Shown here piece by piece: positions 44,550 through 53,655 of a stretch of 64,000 nucleotides of DNA. Each line of letters starts with the position of its first letter. The stretch's first letter is position 1. The translations under genes and the position numbers were made by a program. Below the pieces are notes generated by a model. That model was given only the letters and a program-made list of their open reading frames with translations, was not told where the DNA came from and did no database searches. Source of the stretch: Brasilonema sp. CT11 (GTDB lineage Bacteria > Cyanobacteriota > Cyanobacteriia > Cyanobacteriales > Nostocaceae); assembly GCF_017982655.1 (NCBI RefSeq), contig NZ_JABXYX010000024.1:25184-89183 (forward strand). The letters run 5' to 3'.

Positions 44550-45674
44550 TCACTTAGCTGCTATCTCTTTCTCAAATACACCAAGTGCTCGCAGGACTGC
44601 GTGATCCATGTCGTAGTACTTGTAATCTGCAAGTCGTCCAGCAAAAAGTACTGAACCGTTGAGTTTCTCTACTTCTTTGAGATAAAGCTCAAGACGCTCA
44701 CGGTTCTCCTCATTGAGGATGGGATAATAGGGATCGTTTTTCCCCGGAACATAAGCTTGGGGATATTCCATCACCAAAGTGGTTTTGGGTGAGGTTTGTC
44801 CTGAAAGGTATTTCTGCTCAGTGATGCGGGTGATGTCGTAGTCGTTGGGGTAGTTGACTGTACCAACCTCTTGATACTGCTGTTGATCCAAAGTCTCGAA
44901 GTGAAAGCGCAAGCTACGATATGGCAATTCGCCATACATATAATCGAAGAAAGTATCAATCGGTCCAGTGCAGAGTATGCGGTTAAACTGAAAGTCGTTA
45001 ATAATCTCGCGGTAATCTGTATTCAGCAGTACTTTAATGTTGGGGTGAGCCACCATTTTGCGGAACATTTCAGTGTAGCCAAGCTTAGGCATTGCTTGGT
45101 AGGGGTCTTGAAAATAACGGTTATCCCGGCTGATGTAAACTGGAACACGTCCCGTTACCCCCCGATCCAGTTCCTCTGGTTTCACTCCCCACTGCTTCAT
45201 CGTGTAGCGCAGGAAAACATTTTCATAGATGTATTCAGCTAGGAAGGTGAGGTCACCACTTGCACTTTCACGCAGTTTCAGAATGGGTACTTTGACACCA
45301 AAACCGAAGTTTTCTAGAAGCAAATTCTCCAGTTTTTCTGCATATTTTGGAGGAAAAAGAGCGTAAAGCGAATTCAGATTAAAAGGGATAGGAACCTTTT
45401 TACCCTCTACCACTCCCAGCACATGGTGATAGTAATGTCTCCACTCAGTAAATTGCGAGAGATAATCCCAAACTTTTTTGGATTTGGTGTGAAAGATATG
45501 GGGACCGTATTTGTGAACTAAAATTCCATGCTCGTTGTAGTAATCGTAGGCATTGCCACCAATATGATCCCGTTTTTCTACTATCAGCACTCTTTGTCCT
45601 AGCTCATTAGCAACTCGCTCAGCTATGACACAAGCTGAATATCCAGCACCTATAATTAACCAATCGAACTTCAT
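44550..45674 (-). CDS. glf: UDP-galactopyranose mutase
   Basis: The enzyme interconverts UDP-galactopyranose and UDP-galactofuranose using reduced FAD. The 374-residue protein begins with the dinucleotide fold DWLIIGAGYSACVIAERVAN and VLIVEKRDHIGGNAYDYY, then YGPHIFHTKSKKVWDYL (active-site loop). Family arginine regions TGRVPVYISRDNRYFQDPYQ and the C-terminal FAGRLADYKYYDMDHAVLRA are intact, and the length is typical. It supplies UDP-Galf to the GlfT2-like transferase encoded downstream. Confidence 0.95.
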   Translation of the reverse strand: MKFDWLIIGAGYSACVIAERVANELGQRVLIVEKRDHIGGNAYDYYNEHGILVHKYGPHIFHTKSKKVWDYLSQFTEWRHYYHHVLGVVEGKKVPIPFNLNSLYALFPPKYAEKLENLLLENFGFGVKVPILKLRESASGDLTFLAEYIYENVFLRYTMKQWGVKPEELDRGVTGRVPVYISRDNRYFQDPYQAMPKLGYTEMFRKMVAHPNIKVLLNTDYREIINDFQFNRILCTGPIDTFFDYMYGELPYRSLRFHFETLDQQQYQEVGTVNYPNDYDITRITEQKYLSGQTSPKTTLVMEYPQAYVPGKNDPYYPILNEENRERLELYLKEVEKLNGSVLFAGRLADYKYYDMDHAVLRALGVFEKEIAAK

Positions 45675-45764
45675 ACAATTTCTCCTTGCTTGAGGCTAAA
45701 TAGAGGTTTGGAACTTTCACACCTAAGTTTTTATCTAAGGCCAAGAGGGTAGTCCAAGCTGAAG

Positions 45765-47795
45765 TTATGTAGGTTGACTCATTTGTTTTGGTAAAATAGT
45801 AAACTTTCGCTTGCCTAACTTCTTCCTGATCTTACGAATCATACTGAATGTTTTCGGTCCAAGAAGGTTTCTCACAATGACGTTATCTCTGGCAACTGAA
45901 GCAGTAAACCAGACATCTATATGTTGATGCTTACGATAAAGGAGTAGTCTCCACCAGTCAGCAAAGCTGTAAACAGGTGCTAGTTCATAGAAACTATTTT
46001 CAGTTTGATCTGGAGACATTGCAAAGGAGCCAAATACTTCAGCCTCCTGTTGAGAAGGACTCTGGACAAACTCCTTTGCCAACATTTCAGATGCTTTTAG
46101 GAAAAGATCAGTTGTACATTCTTTCTCACTTAGGTTGTTCGTGATTTGCTCTCCAAATTCAACAGCAGCACCTTGCAGAACATGTAACCCCCAATTAATT
46201 GCTTCTTCGTTTTTTGGAGAACGAAGTACAGGAATATACTGCTCACCGCATTGCTCATAGTTCGTGGTGCTACCGTGATCTGCTGCGGTGAAAAGTTCGT
46301 ATAAACATCTGTACTTGGAGAGAGGATAACGATCTATTGGACCGTGTGCATCATCAAAATAAGCCAGGAAACGGTCATTTTGAAATGGCTTAACCCGATG
46401 ATGGAGGGCGAAGTAAAAACCATACATGCCAGATTCTGGATATAGACCAGCTATGCTCAGTAATTTACTAAAAGAGCGTTGTATGCGTCCACTCCAGCCA
46501 ACATCTACAAAACCAAAGGGAACTCCATCCCCTATCCCTTCCTGACGGAAATAGCCGATCGCCTTCTCGCGGTATGTGGCAGCAGTTGAGACAATAAGTT
46601 CAGTAACTTCCTTTTCAGTAAACACTTGCCTCACTAAGTCACGTTCGTGTTGCTGGAGATTACGATCCCATTTTGCTGCTGGAAAACCGTAGCGACTGAG
46701 CACATCTTTTATTTGCTCTGGTGATATGTTCACCCGGTTACAAAGGGAACGAATTGATAAAAACTGAGTCATAGCCTTTGCGTCTGCCAAAAGCCAATCA
46801 AGCTCAGATTCACCAATCTGTTGAATAGCAGGTAAATGCCAAGCTTGCCGAGAACCGTATAAGTAGCGGCAGTCTATTTTGAATCCCCAATTTTTGCAAA
46901 TCATTTGAGCAATTTTTTGCAATATCTGTCCATCTCTGGCAACAAAGTATAATCTTTGAATCTCTCTTCTTTGCGCTTCTACTAAGCACCAGTAGACAAA
47001 ACCAAACAAAATAGGAGCGATCGCACTCGCTGTGGTGTCCCAAATAACTTGTTTATCAGCACTCGTTTCTTGAGACTGCAAACGGGTGAGTCTGCTAGCG
47101 CCAGCTAGTAGGGATCTAAACTTTAAAGGAAGCTGATTGTTGTCAGCTATTTTTCCTTCGTATCGATTCAGGTGGGTTTGAGAGATGGGTTCGACTTTAA
47201 CCCCCTGTTTTTTTGCCATTTTCACATCGGAGTGGAAGTTGTCTCCAATATGGGTTAATTGGGAAGATTTGACTGATTCTTGTGCCAGACAATGTGGAAA
47301 TAATTTACCATTTGACTTGCTCACCCCTACTTCGGATGAGACATACAAACGGCTACCTGGTGTCCAGACATTATTTTGTTTGAGGTAAGTCCGAATCGTT
47401 TCCTCAGATAAATACATATCAGATATGTAGATGACCCGCTCATTTGCTTGTTGTAGTGCTTGTATTCTTTTTTTTATGGCGGGTACCGGACGCAAAGAAG
47501 CCAACTCTAATGCAATTTCTTTGTGCATAGCTTGTTGGGCTTGAGTTGTTGACCAACCCAAAAAACGAGCTAATTGTTGGTAGATTTGTTCTACAGTCAC
47601 TTCTCCGGTTTTCGATATTTCTCTGGCTGCGCTTTCTGCTTTGATCCGCATCTGCTGCCAAGTATCTGCTGATATTTCAATAAGTTTTTGTTGCCTTAGT
47701 TGTTCTCCCAATTCCCAAAATAAGTCGCTTGGTTTTGCCCAAACCCGAACTAAAGATGTTTCAAAGACGTCAAACGAATAAACTGTCTTTTGCAT
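45765..47795 (-). CDS. HAD-family hydrolase with large C-terminal region
   Basis: The 676-residue protein has an N-terminal HAD domain: YSFDVFETSLVR (nucleophile Asp and acid/base Asp replaced by Glu in DVFET), VIYISDMYLS and LTHIGDNFHSDV. The following 450 residues contain LYFVARDGQILQKIAQMIC and GFVDVGWSGRIQRSFSKLL, a pattern I have seen only in large HAD proteins of glycan loci. Function could be removal of a phosphate from a glycan intermediate; that is inference. About 90 bases separate it from glf. Confidence 0.72.
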   Translation of the reverse strand: MQKTVYSFDVFETSLVRVWAKPSDLFWELGEQLRQQKLIEISADTWQQMRIKAESAAREISKTGEVTVEQIYQQLARFLGWSTTQAQQAMHKEIALELASLRPVPAIKKRIQALQQANERVIYISDMYLSEETIRTYLKQNNVWTPGSRLYVSSEVGVSKSNGKLFPHCLAQESVKSSQLTHIGDNFHSDVKMAKKQGVKVEPISQTHLNRYEGKIADNNQLPLKFRSLLAGASRLTRLQSQETSADKQVIWDTTASAIAPILFGFVYWCLVEAQRREIQRLYFVARDGQILQKIAQMICKNWGFKIDCRYLYGSRQAWHLPAIQQIGESELDWLLADAKAMTQFLSIRSLCNRVNISPEQIKDVLSRYGFPAAKWDRNLQQHERDLVRQVFTEKEVTELIVSTAATYREKAIGYFRQEGIGDGVPFGFVDVGWSGRIQRSFSKLLSIAGLYPESGMYGFYFALHHRVKPFQNDRFLAYFDDAHGPIDRYPLSKYRCLYELFTAADHGSTTNYEQCGEQYIPVLRSPKNEEAINWGLHVLQGAAVEFGEQITNNLSEKECTTDLFLKASEMLAKEFVQSPSQQEAEVFGSFAMSPDQTENSFYELAPVYSFADWWRLLLYRKHQHIDVWFTASVARDNVIVRNLLGPKTFSMIRKIRKKLGKRKFTILPKQMSQPT

Positions 47796-47906
47796 GGGAA
47801 TTTCACCAATTTTTTTAGGTATTCAACGAAAAGTGCAAGGTTTGATTTATTTTTGGATTGACAGTTTTAGTCAGGAAAACTGAGTGTATGTATGAAAATT
47901 TGTAAT

Positions 47907-48902
47907 TTAATTGTGAAACATACTGCTAACAGAACTTTCTTTGTGAATGCGGAATATTGTCTCACCAATGAGATTAGCGACAGATAACACTGTCAATTGT
48001 GGAAAGCGGTTCTCGTCCACAAGGGGAATGGTATTTGTAACGATAACTTCTTCAAAGTAACCACTTGATAAACGTTCATGGGCAGGTGGTGAAAAGACTG
48101 CATGGGTTGCACAAGCATAAACTTGGCGTGCACCTTCCTTGCGAAGTAGTTTTGCTGCTTCGGTTATAGTACCTGCTGTGTCTATCATGTCGTCCACGAG
48201 AACAGCCGTTTTACCTTGCACCTCACCGATGAGATTCATAACTTCAGCAACATTGTGTACCTGGCGACGCTTATCGACAATGGCAAGCGGTGCATCGTTG
48301 AGTTGCTTGGCGAATGCTCGTGCCCGCCCTACTCCGCCCACATCAGGAGAAACGACAACGATATCAGAAAGTTGCTTGCTTTGCAGATAATCTAGCAGAA
48401 TAGGAGAGCCGTAGACATGATCCAGTGGAACGTCGAAGAAGCCTTGAACTTGAGCTGAGTGTAGATCCATCGCCAGAACGCGATCGGCACCCGCTTTGGT
48501 AATTAGGTTTGCTATTAGTTTAGCCGTAATCGATTCCCGTCCAGCTGTCTTACGATCTGCTCTGGCGTAGCCAGAGTAGGGCAACACTGCTGTGATTTGC
48601 CTTGCTGAGGCGCGGCGACAGGCATCAATCATGATCATCAATTCCATCAGATGATCGTTGACTGGACGACAAGTGGGTTGAATCAGATAAACGTCGCAAC
48701 CTCGGATTGATTCCAGAATTTGAATATAAATCTCTCCATCGGCAAACCGTTTACGGACTGTAGGAGTCAGTTCCATGCTCAAATATTGAGCCACTTCCTG
48801 AGATAGTGGGAGATTGGCTGAGCCAGAAATCAGGCAAAGACGGTTATTCTCAGAAGTGATTGAGGTCGTGGTTGAAAATGTTAGAGTTGGAGCGAAAACC
48901 AT
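47907..48902 (-). CDS. prs: ribose-phosphate pyrophosphokinase (PRPP synthetase)
   Basis: The 331-residue enzyme makes PRPP from ribose 5-phosphate and ATP. Conserved pieces are RFADGEIYIQILESIRGCDV, VLPYSGYARADRKTAGRE (flexible loop), DLHSAQVQGFFDVPLDHVYG, VVSPDVGGVGRARAFAK and the PRPP loop AVLVDDMIDTAGTI. The length is normal after a 20-residue N-terminal extension typical of cyanobacteria. Its presence inside a glycan locus is odd; it may be the main chromosomal copy or an extra copy feeding a PRPP-dependent step. Confidence 0.95.
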   Translation of the reverse strand: MVFAPTLTFSTTTSITSENNRLCLISGSANLPLSQEVAQYLSMELTPTVRKRFADGEIYIQILESIRGCDVYLIQPTCRPVNDHLMELMIMIDACRRASARQITAVLPYSGYARADRKTAGRESITAKLIANLITKAGADRVLAMDLHSAQVQGFFDVPLDHVYGSPILLDYLQSKQLSDIVVVSPDVGGVGRARAFAKQLNDAPLAIVDKRRQVHNVAEVMNLIGEVQGKTAVLVDDMIDTAGTITEAAKLLRKEGARQVYACATHAVFSPPAHERLSSGYFEEVIVTNTIPLVDENRFPQLTVLSVANLIGETIFRIHKESSVSSMFHN

Positions 48903-48942
48903 ATTACTCCTCCAATATGTTTTCTACGGCACAATGCTTAAC

Positions 48943-50235
48943 CTATGTGTTAATTACAGGTTCAGCTTCTACAACAGACGGTCTGGATATTTTTGACAAT
49001 GAATGCTTAAAATTTTGGTAGAGCTGTAGATGCCTCTCAAGAAATACAGACCTTGAAAAATTATTTTCAAAATCCTTTCTTGCCTGCTGACCGATTGCTT
49101 CTAAATCGACAGACACTAATGCTTGGCGTAAGGCTTGATTGAGTGCCTCTTGGTTAGTAGGCTCAACTAGCATACCATTACGTCCATTCTGGATCATTTC
49201 CGGAACACCCCCCGTGGAAAAACCAACGACTGGAGTAGATGCCGCCATTGCTTCCATAACAGTGAGTGGCAGGTTATCGGCAAGAGAACAGAAGAGCATA
49301 ATATCTGCTGCACAGTAGACTTGAGCCAAGAAGTTAGGATCTGAAATATAACCTATCTCTCTAAACTCAAGTCCCTCCAATGCCTGCTTCAACTCATCGT
49401 TGCAAATTCCTACAGCTAAAACGAATGGAGACAGATCGCGCACACTTTGAAGAGCTGCGATCGCATACTTCACACCTTTACGAGGATCATTGAGTACGTG
49501 TGCTGAAATAACAACTACTTTGCGGTTTACTGGAATACTTAAACTAATTTTTGCTTCTACTTTGTTAATATAAGGAAAAAATTTCAAATCAAGACCATTA
49601 GGAATAACTGTAGGTGAAATTTTAAAATTCAGAGCCTGTTGAGCTTGCTGAACCATCCAATGGCTTGGAAATATATACTGAATATTGAATTTTGCAGCAA
49701 TCCATCGTTTGATTGTCTGAATTTCTCTGGTACGATCAGGTATTTTATCTTTCTCTTTCTTTTTAGCTGGAGGTAATTGAGGGCATTGGTGACAATGGCT
49801 GGTAAACTTTTCACAATCCATTGGGTACATACAACCACCAGTAAATGCGGAACAGTCATGTACTGTGAAAAAAGTGGGTTTGCGTCGAGAAGTTAAAGCG
49901 AGAGTGACTGGAGATATGGCAGTAAAAAGATCATGAAAATGGACAATGTCGTAATTATTAAGAACTCTACTCAAGTTAACCCAATATTCAACAGGCAACA
50001 GTTCTGGAAAACCGTATTCATAAGTCTTTCTATGAATCTTTTCACACAGCCTATATCTACGACCTTCTCCATAGAGATGACGCTGGAATGAAAGAGGCTC
50101 TTTAAAGTTAAAGGCAATAAAGTGGTCAGTTGGGTGACCTGCATCATTTAACCAGGTTGCAAGATCTTCGGCAACTCTACTTGCTCCACCTCCATTTCTA
50201 TCTGACTTGCTAACAATAGCTATTTTCATTTTCAA
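48943..50235 (-). CDS. glycosyltransferase family 4 protein
   Basis: This is a 430-residue GT-B enzyme with MKIAIVSKSDRNGGGASRVA at the start, HFHDLFTAISPVTLAL and a cysteine-rich stretch (GGCMYPMDCEKFTSHCHQCP) typical of a subgroup of GT4 enzymes. The donor domain shows ADNLPLTVMEAMAASTPVV and FSTGGVPEMIQNGRNGMLV. It is encoded upstream of prs with a 40-base gap and is part of the same minus-strand series. Confidence 0.87.
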   Translation of the reverse strand: MKMKIAIVSKSDRNGGGASRVAEDLATWLNDAGHPTDHFIAFNFKEPLSFQRHLYGEGRRYRLCEKIHRKTYEYGFPELLPVEYWVNLSRVLNNYDIVHFHDLFTAISPVTLALTSRRKPTFFTVHDCSAFTGGCMYPMDCEKFTSHCHQCPQLPPAKKKEKDKIPDRTREIQTIKRWIAAKFNIQYIFPSHWMVQQAQQALNFKISPTVIPNGLDLKFFPYINKVEAKISLSIPVNRKVVVISAHVLNDPRKGVKYAIAALQSVRDLSPFVLAVGICNDELKQALEGLEFREIGYISDPNFLAQVYCAADIMLFCSLADNLPLTVMEAMAASTPVVGFSTGGVPEMIQNGRNGMLVEPTNQEALNQALRQALVSVDLEAIGQQARKDFENNFSRSVFLERHLQLYQNFKHSLSKISRPSVVEAEPVINT

Positions 50236-50287
50236 GGTATAATTACTATCTCAACTTAATCAATTATAAAAAATTATTTTGCCAATT

Positions 50288-51838
50288 TTATGGACGATTT
50301 TTAATAAACTTGGCTGGCACACCACCCCAAACCTCATAAGCAGGAATACTTTTAGTCACAACACTACCAGCGGCTACAATTGCACCCTTTCCTATAGTTA
50401 CCCCTGGCAACACAACAACATGAGTTCCCAACCAAGCACCATCTTCAATCACAATCGGTGCACCAACAAACCCTTGTGCCCCAATAGGAATGTCTCGCCT
50501 TTCATAACAGTGATTGCCAGAAATAATGTATGAATAAGCTCCTATTAAGACATCTTCACCTATAGTAATCGGTTGGAACACACCAATAAATGTATTGCGA
50601 CCAATATAAGACTGTTTTTTCATCACAAACTTGGCATTGGCTCCTTCATGTTCAGATATCCATAAGGATAATTCTTTATCAATCTTACATTTTGATTCAA
50701 TCACTAGTTTTTCTAAATCTGGTCGAAATTCTGGGAAAGTAATTTCTGAATCAATTAATGTGCCTTCTTTTTTCTGGGCTAATATCCAATTGCGCAATCG
50801 CTTATTCCAGGCAATATCATACTTCCATTGACGTAAGTTATGAAAAGATTCACCTAATAATGGTAATTTCAAAAGTATTGATTTAGTGATACTAGCTAAT
50901 TCTTTACTTATGGCATAAGGTTGACGTTCTAGGCTAGCTAAAGCTAAACGCGAGATAACATCTTTAGAGGAAATAAGACTTTTAGAAGATTGAATTAATG
51001 AGTATGATCGAAGCCGATTCATTAATTCGCCACCTTGAGTTAGGTGTAGGTGGGTTGCAATTTTATAGAGGGTTTTGATAGCACATAAATGCTGTTTTTT
51101 TATTAGTAATTGAATCTCGTTTTCCGAACAGCCAAACAAAACTGGAGCATTTTTATAAAGGCACTTATTAAATAATTCTTTCAGTCTATTTTGCTTAATT
51201 GCCAATTGTGATGTGCTTTTACTATGAATTCGATACCGCACAAGCGGCGCTTCTAAGTTCGCTAACTTATAACATACTGCAATTCGTAGCCATAAATCAT
51301 AATCTTCTACGTTCGGTAGCTCCTGATAATTGCCTACTTCTAAAACTGCCGAGCGTCTAAAGAGAACAGATGGATGAGCAATACTGTTGTAGCTTAACAT
51401 TGCATGAACAATATCATCATGATGCAGTGGGACTGTGTACAACTGCTCTTTGATAACCCCCTGCTCATTCATGAAGTACATTTGACTTCCTACAACTGCT
51501 ACATTTGGATGTGCAATAATAAAAGCAACTTGTTTTTCCAGTCTTTCAGGCAAGTTGACATCATCAGCATCAATTCGCGCACAAAGTTCTGTTTTGCATT
51601 CCTCTACCATTCGTGCGAGTGAGCCACCTACTCCGTAAGGTTCACCCGTGATTACCCTGCCTGGCAGGCGAGATGGTATCCATTTTTTCAACTCATCCAC
51701 TGTGCCGTCAGTTGAGCCATTATCCCATGCTAAAACTTCCCAATTTGTGTATGTTTGTGCCTCAATAGAAGCCAGTGTTTCTGGTAAGTAAGGCATACCA
51801 TTTTTTACAGGAAGTAACCATGTAACACGCTCGCTCAT
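50288..51838 (-). CDS. GT2 glycosyltransferase fused to hexapeptide acyltransferase
   Basis: The 516-residue protein joins two enzymes. Residues 1-230 form a GT-A domain with VTWLLPVKNGMPYLPETLAS, WEVLAWDNGSTDGTVDELKK and ARIDADDVNLP. Residues about 385-515 form a left-handed beta-helix acyltransferase with IGRNTFIGVFQPITIGEDV, DGAWLGTHVVVLPGVTIGKG and VWGGVPAKFI, as in WcaF/maltose-acetyltransferase types. A helical linker lies between. One chain could thus add a sugar and O-acetylate it. Confidence 0.87.
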   Translation of the reverse strand: MSERVTWLLPVKNGMPYLPETLASIEAQTYTNWEVLAWDNGSTDGTVDELKKWIPSRLPGRVITGEPYGVGGSLARMVEECKTELCARIDADDVNLPERLEKQVAFIIAHPNVAVVGSQMYFMNEQGVIKEQLYTVPLHHDDIVHAMLSYNSIAHPSVLFRRSAVLEVGNYQELPNVEDYDLWLRIAVCYKLANLEAPLVRYRIHSKSTSQLAIKQNRLKELFNKCLYKNAPVLFGCSENEIQLLIKKQHLCAIKTLYKIATHLHLTQGGELMNRLRSYSLIQSSKSLISSKDVISRLALASLERQPYAISKELASITKSILLKLPLLGESFHNLRQWKYDIAWNKRLRNWILAQKKEGTLIDSEITFPEFRPDLEKLVIESKCKIDKELSLWISEHEGANAKFVMKKQSYIGRNTFIGVFQPITIGEDVLIGAYSYIISGNHCYERRDIPIGAQGFVGAPIVIEDGAWLGTHVVVLPGVTIGKGAIVAAGSVVTKSIPAYEVWGGVPAKFIKNRP

Positions 51839-52096
51839 GAAACTTCGACCTCAAATGTTTTTCAAGTTTAGGTAACTATGCTATTTCTATGTGTGTCCAA
51901 TTTTTAGCTTGTTTTTTGAAGGAAGGCTACATAAAAAGGTCATATGCTGGTAAAAATCTGCGGAAAGGTTGAACATATGTGTGTTGTCTTATAGTACTTA
52001 CATAGCCAGGTTGTGCAATAGCTCAACGTTTATCTTCGCCTTTCCAGTAATACAAGCAAATTTCGTCAAATATGTTGTTAGCATCAGTTACAGATA

Positions 52097-52942
52097 TTAT
52101 TGGATAAAGGACATATTTTTAAAATGTTTCCAAAAATACTTGATACTTTCACGTAATACTTTTAATTTAAAAAATACATGATATTTAATTTTCCTCAATT
52201 GTTTTACCATGAAAATTATTGCGCGTATATATATAGGCAACTTTTTTTGATACTTTTGCAAAATATTATTTATCCGAAGATTACTTTCGCCTTTTTTTAT
52301 ATCGTTGAAAGTCTTTGTGCCCTCAATGAAACGAAAATTACCCCAATTCTCATCTACATATTTAACTGATGCTACTTGAATAGCTCTAACTATAAAATCG
52401 AGATCCATTGCATAATGTTCATCAACGTCATACAAACCTACTTTCTTATGTAAAGAAGTATGGTAAAAATAGGCTGATGGATTAACAGGATATACATTTT
52501 CTTCAAAAAAAGGTTTTGAAAGCCAATTAACTAAAGATAGGTTTCTTGGCTTGTTTAGTAAAAAAAGATTTCCACTATCATCCCAAACATTACAGTTACC
52601 TACAACAAAACTAGGTTCTGGTATGGATTTAAATATTTCTATGACACGATTTAAAACATTTGACTCATAGTAATCATCAACATTAAGAACTGATAACTTT
52701 TCTCCTCTTGCCATAGCAATTCCCTTGTTCATTGCATCCGACTGTCCTTTATCTTTTTCAGAAATCCACCGGATATGAGGATACATTTCTGCATACTGTT
52801 TAATAATCTCTACTGTTCGGTCTGTTGAACCACCATCTACAATAATGTGTTCAACATCTGTGCAGTTTTGGTCGATTACGACTTTGATGCAGGATTCAAT
52901 GAATTTTTCGCCGTTGTAAACTGGGGTGATCACACTAATCAT
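52097..52942 (-). CDS. glycosyltransferase family 2 protein
   Basis: This 281-residue GT-A transferase is of the WcaA/colanic-acid type. It has MISVITPVYNGEKFIESCIK, VEHIIVDGGSTDRTVEIIKQ, IRWISEKDKGQSDAMNKGIA and the metal-binding LNVDDYYE. The C-terminal 60 residues are basic and aromatic, suggesting membrane contact. The gene is AT-rich. Eleven bases separate its start from the upstream methyltransferase gene. Confidence 0.87.
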   Translation of the reverse strand: MISVITPVYNGEKFIESCIKVVIDQNCTDVEHIIVDGGSTDRTVEIIKQYAEMYPHIRWISEKDKGQSDAMNKGIAMARGEKLSVLNVDDYYESNVLNRVIEIFKSIPEPSFVVGNCNVWDDSGNLFLLNKPRNLSLVNWLSKPFFEENVYPVNPSAYFYHTSLHKKVGLYDVDEHYAMDLDFIVRAIQVASVKYVDENWGNFRFIEGTKTFNDIKKGESNLRINNILQKYQKKLPIYIRAIIFMVKQLRKIKYHVFFKLKVLRESIKYFWKHFKNMSFIQ

Positions 52943-52953
52943 ATAGCTGAAAC

Positions 52954-53655
52954 TTACTTGATTGCTTGAATATTAATGCTAACAGGATACTTTTGTCCAT
53001 TTACTAGAAACTCACAAACTGAATGATCCTCAAACGTTGTTAACTCAGAGCTCCCCGGCAGCCATTCCTCAACTTCCCTGAAACCAGCATTTTTTAACAA
53101 TGCACTCAAACTGGCTTTATTAAAAGCTATCATGTGGAAATTATATTTATAGTCTTGACCTCCCATTAAAGCAGTAATGATCGTATTAATATCATTTCCA
53201 CTATCTTTATAGATATCTAACAACAAATCAAAATCTGGAACAGAAAGACGTAAGATACCACCTTGTTTTAATACTCGAAACCATTCTGTCAACACTTCTG
53301 GTACTTTAGCATGAGGAAAATGCTCGAGACAATGAGATGCATATATGAGATCAACGGTATCTCTTTTAAAGCAAGACAAATTATCTATGGGACGTATGTA
53401 GTGAATATGTGGTGCAGGTAATCCATCAATATTAACAAACTTCGGATGATTAATATAACCGCAACCTAGATGTAAGTTCCTTTTACAATTTCCTAGATTA
53501 GGTAATGGAATTGGTAGTAATACTCTCCTGATTTTTCCAGCTATAATACTAGCTTCAGTTACCAATTGAAATTTGGCTTTTTTGAAATTTTTCTCGCTAA
53601 TATAATAGCGTTCACGAAAAGATTTAGGAAAGAAATTTTTAGCTGATTTAATCAT
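52954..53655 (-). CDS. SAM-dependent methyltransferase of the glycan locus
   Basis: The 233-residue class I methyltransferase has RNLHLGCGYINHPKFVNIDG as motif I, LIYASHCLEHFPHAKVPEVL and WFRVLKQGGILRLSVPDFDL. A basic 45-residue N-terminal extension precedes the fold. Its start overlaps the end of the Wzt-like ATPase gene by 8 bases, so it is translationally linked to the exporter. In other ABC-dependent O-antigen systems a methyltransferase caps the chain end; that role here is a hypothesis. Confidence 0.82.
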   Translation of the reverse strand: MIKSAKNFFPKSFRERYYISEKNFKKAKFQLVTEASIIAGKIRRVLLPIPLPNLGNCKRNLHLGCGYINHPKFVNIDGLPAPHIHYIRPIDNLSCFKRDTVDLIYASHCLEHFPHAKVPEVLTEWFRVLKQGGILRLSVPDFDLLLDIYKDSGNDINTIITALMGGQDYKYNFHMIAFNKASLSALLKNAGFREVEEWLPGSSELTTFEDHSVCEFLVNGQKYPVSINIQAIK

